The notes under the pieces: generated by a model
What the model was told of the DNA's origin: nothing
The model's input: the letters and a program-made list of their open reading frames with translations, nothing else
Databases searched by the model: none
NCBI GenBank assembly: GCA_964019415.1
Contig: OZ025869.1
Location: 5,208,882 to 5,272,881 of the forward strand
From: Ianthella basta
Taxonomy: Eukaryota > Porifera > Demospongiae > Verongiida > Ianthellidae
DNA length: 64,000 bases
Reading direction: 5' to 3'
Program-made: the position numbers and the translations under genes
In this document: positions 56,740 through 64,000 of the stretch, one piece after another
Numbering within the stretch: position 1 is the first letter of the stretch
Layout: each line of letters begins with the position of its first letter

Positions 56740-57780
56740 TTAGCCATAGCTCGCATGCAGCAGGCCTTCACTGAGAAGACTTTGACCACAACACACACAC
56801 TTAGGGACATTGGCCCTCATCGCCGAACAGGCCAACCAGTACTCAGTGTGCCTCATCAGGTGCTGGCACAAGGAGGGTCCATCGCCGATGAGGGAAGTGT
56901 CGTCAGCATACTGCAGCAGGTTGATCATATTGCTGACAGAGGAGAGGCTGCAGCCAAGCTGGGACAATCGCTGGGTGATGGAGTCCACCAGGGTGTTCAT
57001 TGTAATATCATGGGGGTAAACAATCGTCACGAACCAAAACAACTGAACTGGGGTCTGAACGCAAACAATGAATGTCCAATAACAAGATAGTTATGAAAAT
57101 GACTGCAACTGCTAGCTAGTTACATGATGGTAATCGGTGACTGCGCATGCATATCAGCCACGTGTTAAAGGTGACATGGTATAAATGATAAGATGGTGAA
57201 ACGCAAGTGACACGATGGCACAAAGCACATGGTAGAGCTGACGTAAATATCGAAGTAAGCATACCCTACAGTCATAATGATATGGTAAACACTACACTCA
57301 TAACCATAATAAAGAAAGTATTCACTACATTCATCACTGTGTTGAAGATGATGATAGAGAGGGGGTAACCCTGGTAGACTCCTAGCTGGAGGTGGATGGG
57401 GACTGTGGTCCATCTGTGACTTGGTGGAGATGACAGCAATGAGTCCATCATAGATGAATCTGCTCCAGGGGAGTGTGATAGTGTGTGAGAGCAAAGGTGA
57501 TTAGGTCATGGTGCACGCTACCGAATGCATTGGCCAGGTCCAGCCAGCAGACACAGAGTGACTTGCATCTCCTTTGAGCTTCCTGAAGAATGGACGGCAG
57601 CTTGAGGTGGTATTCAGAGCAGCCAGGTGTTGATGAAGGCTTTCTGTTTGGCAGTATTGAGGAAGTGGTTGTTCACCATGTACAAAAAACACTTCTTCTT
57701 CATAAGGCTGGTAAACACCTTGATGTCAGGGCAATGTCTGAAATCCTGCTGCAGCAGCCACTCTACAGGCTATTACTTCG
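56740..57780 (-). mobile_element. LINE reverse transcriptase remnant
   Basis: On the minus strand, going 5' to 3': FINTWLLG near 57600-57630, then CVCWLDLANAFGSVHHDLIT near 57510-57560, then a YDGLIAVIST segment, and finally LLQYADDTSLIGDGPSLCQH with VPKCVC (56740-57042). WLDxxNAFgSV and YADD are the A-type and C-type reverse-transcriptase motifs of non-LTR retrotransposons. Parts lie in different frames with stops, so it is inactive; no 5' endonuclease or poly-A tail was found. Confidence 0.75.
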
Positions 57781-59001
57781 ATCCTTGTGCCTTCTTCGCA
57801 CACCACCCTACCACGTCGAGTTGAACTTGGCCCACAACAAAGGGGTGTTATGAAACACCTAGTCCGGCATTCCCACGGATATTATGCAACAACAGTTGAG
57901 CTAACTCCCAGACCCTTTCTCGGGCACTTACGCAATACTGGAAAGGGTCTGGCCCCGCGAGACTAGGATTTGAAGAGTCTTCGACAGCCTTCTTCTTGCC
58001 CCGCAGGTGCACAATGCCAACCTTCCAATCCTTCTAGGGACAGACTGCAGCAGTTAGACATGTACAGCAGAGTGGGCATTAAGGAGGGACACACAAGTGT
58101 AGCAATGGAGGTTAGAAATTAAGGGTTAAGTCATCTGATCGAAATTGAGATTTTGCGTGAATGTGTAGAGGACCCTAAAATGAAACTAGCTGTGTAACAA
58201 GTGCTGAAACTAAGCTCAGATGATGGTAATGAAAATGAGGGATGACTAATATACATAAAATAGAAATAGAAAGATGGGGCATGAATTCTATTATTAATAA
58301 TGATTTCACGAATATCAGTCCAATGTATGCCAGCAGCTTACTTGAGTGAATAATTCTAAAGTTCAGTGTATGCACCAGGCTATGCTCCTCTCACTCTTGC
58401 AGTACAGAGGTTCAGATTGCCGTATTTAGAAAAATAGCCCAAAATGTCCTTGTGATGACACCTTGTTACACATTCACATACGCATGAACATAGAAGACAA
58501 GTAACTTTGGATTGGTGTATAAAGAAATACATATGTGTGGCGAGATTACAGGGTCAAAACTAGCAATGTAAGCAAAATGCAGGTTAGTTCAGCTGCTGAT
58601 TGTACTGGTATATAGAAGTGACACACCTATTCATCCTTTCATTTCAAGAACAATCTGAAAGAGACACTGTATGTGCACAGCAGTCCCAAGTCTGAGCCAG
58701 ACAATGACAAAGACATCTTCAATTTTCTGCTGTTAGATTTGCTTTGTCTTGTCAAGGCTCTGGCCACCTGAGTGAAAGCATTCAACCAAGTCACAATGTG
58801 AATATGTGACATTGTATTTGACCAAACTCATACTTATTCTTAAATGTCACCAATTGTGATGCCATCAACATACAAACTGAAAGAATACATAGTCAATGAT
58901 TGTACACTGTCTCGTAACAAGGAAACACAATTTACATCTGCAGACAAATATATGCAGGACATAGACTAGCACTAATTACATATACTGAAAACAGTACTCA
59001 C
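57781..59001. other. No gene seen
   Basis: No supported feature; may be 3' intron or UTR of the ankyrin-type gene. Confidence 0.3.
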
Positions 59002-61503
59002 CATTCTGAATGAGTAATTGGCACAAGTCATAATTCGCGTGCACAGCTGCCCAGTATAAAACCTCCGCATCTGCCTGAGCTCCTACGGAGGAAGAGTAGC
59101 AGTAAGGTACACAAAATGTCAATGTACTATGTCTTTCAAGTACCACTGTACCCTGGAGTGCACAGCTGTACTCAAAATGGTCGCCAGTAAGCTACCTCAA
59201 GAGTGCATTATCAATGTGTATAAATAATTACAAGTGAGAGTCCCTAAATAGCCAGCACCAGCTGACGAAATGTATGCACATAAACAATGGCTTCAAAGAG
59301 CTAAGCACAATACTAAACATAACCTAGGCCATTGACGGGCCTTGACAATAGGTGGTTGTGGAGTGAGTTATAGAATGGCCTAGTATTCCAATGCCCAGCT
59401 TAATAAGGCATGCATGTTTAACAGAACTGACAATAGGAATCTATAGTAAGCACACTCTCCATCACTCCATGTCACAAAGGCACTCCATAATGCAGCAGTA
59501 TCCACCATAGGTGTCTGCCGCCCTGATTCAGATGGGAGATGCCCCGCTCTCACTCCTCAATGTCCTGATTTTGCAGCATTCAAGCTTAACTACATATTAG
59601 ATAGCTGTTTTAGAGATGAAGCAACCAGGATGTAATTAACGTGGAGCCCCAATTCCTGCACACCTTGTGTTAAGATGGTGCATGGATGCCACGAGTGAAG
59701 TTCAGTCTATCAGCATAATAGCTTGTGCAATACTAAGAACACTTTTGCCACCATTATTGAGCCGATGGCCTGCTTCTGCACTTACGCCACAATTTGGCAA
59801 ATTGCTAGGTAGATCTACAAGCACAGTTCGACAACGTGAATGCACATATTGACTGCACCTCTACTTATTGCTATAGTGACAGCACCAATTGTCACACCAG
59901 CAAAATACAGACTTACACACAGTACATTGTTTACAATTGTACACAGATAGCTGGAGAAGGAATTTTACATCTTTGGAAAATTACAGGGCACAGACTAGTG
60001 TAACTTTGTAAAGTGAAGGCTAGAGCTCATAACATTTCAATCCAAGGGTCACCGTCAACTGAATTATTGAATGCATGCAAAATTACAGTGAAATAATCTC
60101 ACCATTCTGAAGAAATATTTCACAGATGTGGTAGTTGTTCATAATCATAGCCTCGTATAAATACTTAACATCTGGCTGAGCTCCTACAGAGGTCGAGTAG
60201 CAGTAGAGTGGATGTAATGAACAAGAAAAGACAAATAACTTCAAAAGGGCACAGAATATAAAGAACAAGTACAGGTGATAATGATAAGGACTGCTAGCCA
60301 TCAATTGGATTACTAAACATGATAATCACTAAACTCAGTAAATATGTCTTATCAAAGTAGACAAGTTTTGAGGCTTGGTCAATATGCATGCAAGCTGATG
60401 TGGATGTACATGGATTGTCAGTTTGAGTGAACACGTGATAGATTACTTTGTGCCAATTGTAAGAGCACACTTTGAAATAACATCTCACTTCACACTACTT
60501 GTGCTATGGCTAGTAAACTATTTAGAAACCTTCAATCAAACAGTCAGCCTAACATTGGAGATTGACGCACTGTGTACATATGGGTGCTGTTATCACCACA
60601 TGAACTATGTACAGGTTATATAGTTTGTGTGTACATTCTGTTACAGGCTACCTTTCACATTGTAAAGACAAGATGTTGTAGAGGTCTTTACTGTGCTACG
60701 ATAGCATTGACGATTTGTTTTTGAGCAGACCATGCACAGGAGAGATTTATCAAAAAAGGAAGAAACTTAGGCACAGCACAACTATCTGTAAGGAAGAGGT
60801 GATTATGAACCATACATATGTGAAACTTTGGACGGATATCACAGATTGGACAACAAAGGTCATACATAATTTAGTAGAAAGAGCAGTCCCTCCACCCACA
60901 CAAGGACCTCTGTTTCCTCATTCAGCACTGCGGGCTGACTATAACTCAGTTTAAGCTGATGAAGGCCTACATGGCCAAAACAACCCTATGTTAGCTACAC
61001 TCACTGCTCCTGTTATCACCTATGAGCATCTACAACAATAATGATAGTAATTAGAAAAGTGTCTTTTTATATATTCAGAATATGACACCCCACAAGGGGC
61101 TAGCTGCAAATTTGACCTATTGTCACAGCCCTAATTAATGACAAACCATGACAGAAGACGCCAAACAGTCTCTGACACCCACATTCATCATTCACATTCA
61201 CGGACAAGTGACAGTGACAGGAAATAATGTATTGCTAAAAATTCATTTCCCTAAAAGAACACTATGTGCAATTCAATATATACTTAGCAGGCTGGGTAAC
61301 AGCTAGTAAAGCCTGTCACAGTGCAACTCATCGATAAGGCAATGACACGGACTGATCACCACAAAACGTACATACAAGGCATCCACTCTCTTTAAATCAC
61401 TCACTTTGGGACAGGAGGAACTGCACCATCGCTACTTCATTAGCCACTATAGCATGATAAAGTGGGGTCCAGTCATGGTCATCTCTGGTGTCAACATGTA
61501 CTC
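59002..61503 (-). CDS. Ankyrin-repeat gene, three exons visible
   Basis: Three minus-strand exons, each with acceptor GTAG/GAG and donor /GTGAGT or /GTGAGA, all in phase 1 at both ends. In gene order: 61405-61503 (99 bases, 33 codons: HVDTRDDHDWTPLYHAIVAN then VAMVQFLLSQ), 60103-60183 (81 bases, 27 codons: AQPDVKYLYEAMIMNNYHIC) and 59002-59082 (81 bases: AQADAEVLYWAAVHANYDLC then QLLIQN). The first is a clear ankyrin repeat (DxxxWTPLYHAI...VxFLL). The other two keep the LYxA...N...xxLLQN half of the repeat and are close relatives of each other. More exons must lie outside or be unrecognised, so start and end are unknown. Confidence 0.65.
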
Positions 61504-61771
61504 CTACATAAACAAAAGAAAGAGTTAGCACCACAGCTATATGCAACATGTTACATTGTATATCAGTTTGGGATTCTATTAATACCAGGACGGATACAAG
61601 CATGTGGTGCTGAAGTATGTATACCTCTTTCTACATGTTGAAGTTTTCAGCTTCTGCTCCCTCCTTCGCCTTGCACTGTGGGATGAATATAGATCCTGTC
61701 TGGTTCCCTGATTGTCTCCAACCAAACCATCCTAATTACACATGTATAGGAGTTACAGTGTAAGCTATTGG

Positions 61772-61896
61772 TCACTGGCTGATGGCAACTGAAGGGTAGA
61801 TAGATGCAGGAGGGTACAGCTGTGGGGCTATTGGTGCAGGTGCATAGTTTATAGGCCCCATTGGAAAACCAGGTGGTCCGGGCCATGGGATTGCTC
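61772..61896 (-). CDS. Proline-rich terminal coding block
   Basis: The minus strand after CCACCACCAG reads AIPWPGPPGFPMGPINYAPA, then PQLYPPASIYPSVAISQ and TGA. It needs a phase-1 partner upstream. It is probably an alternative last exon of the CCCH gene or a remnant of one. Confidence 0.4.
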
Positions 61897-61998
61897 CTGG
61901 TGGTGGAGGATTGGTATTGCGTGCAAGTTAGGTAGGCATGCTCCATCTGCCCACTATTGCCACAAGGGAATGGTGGGCAGCTTGGTAGCCCTGCTGGC

Positions 61999-62932
61999 TC
62001 AGGGGTTGTAGATGGGTGGTGGTGGTGGCAGTTGGTGTGGTAATGGGTTGTGACGTAGTGGCAGTGGTGGGTTGTGAGGTTGAGGTGGCGGGATGTGGGG
62101 TGATGGTGCGCTGGGAGCACTTGATGAATGTATGACGAATGCACAAATTGAAAGTGATAATTACAGCTTAGGCACAGCTAAACTCCAAACCAGATATGAG
62201 GGATTCCCTGAATATGAGGCATTTCTTGAATTTGCCATACTTGTCGTTGTATTTGATAGAGTTAAACATTGTTTGAATTGATTGGTACCTGTGCTGTAAT
62301 ATAGGTAACTACTCACCTAGAACATCACTATTTCAAAGGGGGGTAATTGTGTTGGCTTGGTCTGCATCTGCATATTGAAAGGGAGAGCACTCACTCATGA
62401 ATGTTGTTGTGCTAAAATATCCACTGCGCATGAAGAAGCATCCAGACTGCACACTAGTGACCTAATTACCCTGGGTGACCTTTTCTATGATTTTCCAGTC
62501 AGTGTTTATGTGCAGTGTAATTTATTGTGTATATTGAGTTGCACATGCATGATTACTGATAACTGACTGCTTTACACTTCACCTCCTTAATATGAAGTAT
62601 TCTTGTACTGGGCTTGGGTTTGGGCTTGGGGTCAACGTCACTGGTGGTCTTTGAGGCATCTGTCCCAAAATGGGCAGGCCCCTGGTGCACTGGACCCCCA
62701 ACTTGCACTTCACTTTCTCCCTGTCTGGGTGGGAGAACTGGCACTGCCTTCTGTGGCAGGTTCCCTTTCTCATCCACTCCTTGCAGCAGTGCTTCTTTGC
62801 TGCTGGGGGCTTCTCTGCATCTGTACATGTCATCTCTCGCTTCCTGATGGGATTGCTGCCTTGCTTTGGCAGTTCTACCCCACACGCATATATTGTGTTG
62901 GTGCCTCCACATATCTTCATAATGCTGTCCAT
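61999..62932 (-). CDS. Small CCCH zinc-finger protein with proline-rich end, two exons
   Basis: Exon 1 (62583-62932) starts MDSIMKICGGTNTIYACGVE and carries CKEWMRKGTCHRRQCQFSH, a C-x8-C-x4-C-x3-H zinc finger, followed by CKLGVQC. Its donor is GGAG/GTGAAG in phase 2. Exon 2 (61999-62110) follows CTCCCAG in the matching phase and gives PSPHIPPPQPHNPPLPLRHN then PPPPPIYNP and TGA. The conceptual protein is 153 residues. CCCH fingers bind RNA or act in RNA decay and splicing; the Pro-rich tail suits a protein-interaction region. An upstream coding exon is possible, since the frame stays open for a few codons before the ATG. Confidence 0.55.
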
Positions 62933-63272
62933 GTTTCTCTCTCTCTCTTTCTCTGGAATGATGATTGTGTTTGGAGGCGTTACTTTTATTCTAATTCATG
63001 GTACAATCTCTAAAAATATCTCTAATTATACATTGCCATGTCATTGGTCAGGTAAGCTGAAATTTCATTGGCTGATGGCAAACGTACAGGTTCCGGTATG
63101 TAGCTACGCCGCGGTCCACTCATCTTAGAAGTATTTGTAGCTATACTTGAACAGAGCTGATCAGTGATACTGCTTTGAGACGATCAGTCTATTTATCCCC
63201 TGGACCAATGACTTTTGGGAGAAACAGATCGGGAATGTTCGAGATTCGGAAACCCAGTAAGTATGATATTGT

Positions 63273-63273
<1 letters not shown>

Positions 63274-63338
<65 letters not shown>

Positions 63339-63400
63339 TGTGTGTGTTTGTGTGGCTGTTGTGTGTGGTGTGTGTGTTTGTGTGCGTGCGTATGTGTGCA
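63274..63400. repeat. (GT)n microsatellite
   Basis: About 29 GT units, then interrupted GT-rich sequence. A second run lies at 63513-63542. Confidence 0.95.
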
Positions 63401-63510
63401 CGCACACGCTGCACCCAGATCTACTGTGCCCTGACCCCAATGAGTACACTGCACTGATGAGCCCCAAAGAGGGCGAAACAGCCTCAGTAGCTGTCTGCAG
63501 TTCTCTCGTC

Positions 63511-63544
<34 letters not shown>

Positions 63545-63558
63545 TCCTTTTTCGCACC

Positions 63559-63822
63559 ATGGAGGAAAGCCAACAAGCCAAGATTCATGCCAAGACTCAA
63601 TGCCCTTTCTGTGAAGCAAGTTTCAGATCACTAGGGAAACATCTCAAACACTGCAAGAAGAGAGATGGCAGGCCCTATGATATGTTCCTTTCTTGTAACA
63701 CAACCAAGAGGCTCTCAAAACCAAGTGTCAACACAGATTGAATAGCAATGTCCTATATGTTTCAGGAAGTTCCAAAGACTTGATCTCCACCTGAGGAGAA
63801 GTGCTACCTGTTCACCTAGAGT
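63559..63822 (+). CDS. Transposon-like gene start with two zinc-finger motifs
   Basis: From the ATG at 63559 the protein reads MEESQQAKIHAKTQCPFCEA, then SFRSLGKHLKHCKKRDGRPY, a CxxC...HxxxC finger. A second finger, CPICFRKFQRLDLHLRRSAT plus C, lies at 63749-63808 in another frame and is followed by a donor-like CTG/GTAAGA. Paired fingers of this form (CPxCxxxFxxLxxHLxxxxxC) open a common invertebrate transposon-like protein family. A stop at 63739-63741 separates the two in this copy. The gene would continue beyond the window. Confidence 0.5.
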
Positions 63823-64000
63823 TCAAACTGGTAAGATGAAACCAGCTCAACAGTCCCAGCAACAACAGCACAGTGGACCAGCTGAAGACACTCAGTCACT
63901 GAACCACACCACAGAATCCCTCAATACTTTCCAACTGTCTGATCTACCGGGATTTACTCCCTGCCCATAACTACAAGAAGACCCATCAAATTGCCCCAAG

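Noticed and set aside
57590-57853. 87-codon frame on +
   Set aside because: Antisense of the LINE reverse-transcriptase remnant.
62603-63128. Frames on + of 77-152 codons
   Set aside because: They overlap the CCCH exon on the minus strand, whose zinc-finger spacing and splice phases fit better.
63161-63741. 188-codon frame through the second microsatellite
   Set aside because: Only the part from 63559 is protein-like; the rest is GT repeat.

Overview
This is animal nuclear DNA with compact, intron-split genes in a dense bed of broken transposons. The mix of mobile elements (CACTA with a DUF4218-like block, Merlin, Crypton, Harbinger, IS3EU-like, and DUF7869 and DUF6589 genes) fits an early-branching metazoan, most likely a sponge. 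That assignment is inference. I saw no rRNA, no complete tRNA, no CRISPR array and no bacterial operon.

Region by region. 0-8.2 kb: repeats and old element fragments. 8.2-20.5 kb: the main host gene, on +, with a CpG-containing upstream region and a short ORF diverging on the other strand. Its first four exons encode a SWAP-70/DEF6-like N-terminus and PH domain. The later exons encode a long tail packed with tyrosine motifs and proline-rich sites. Its introns hold MITEs, an antisense Myb/SANT-like transposon gene and an interstitial telomere repeat. 20.5-26 kb: Harbinger-like end, SINE-like tail, Crypton recombinase and an orphan exon on -. 26-40 kb: several CACTA-type copies on -, a DUF7869 gene and scraps of other elements. 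40-53 kb: a second DUF7869 gene start, Merlin fragments with a possible non-autonomous partner, a broken kinase-like gene, a RING-bearing transposon-like gene and an IS3EU-like transposase near long inverted repeats. 53-58 kb: DUF3987-like fragment, a local duplication and a LINE. 59-63 kb: two probable host genes on -, one with ankyrin-type repeats on symmetric phase-1 exons and one small CCCH zinc-finger gene. The window ends in a transposon-like gene start on + with paired zinc-finger motifs.

The most notable object is the SWAP-70-like gene. Known vertebrate relatives follow the PH domain with a coiled coil. Here the readable sequence instead continues into repeated YxxI/L/V, YxN and YDxP motifs with PPPVPK-type sites, an arrangement like docking proteins (Gab, DOK, IRS). 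If the exon chain is right, this is a PIP3-responsive tyrosine scaffold built on a SWAP-70 chassis.
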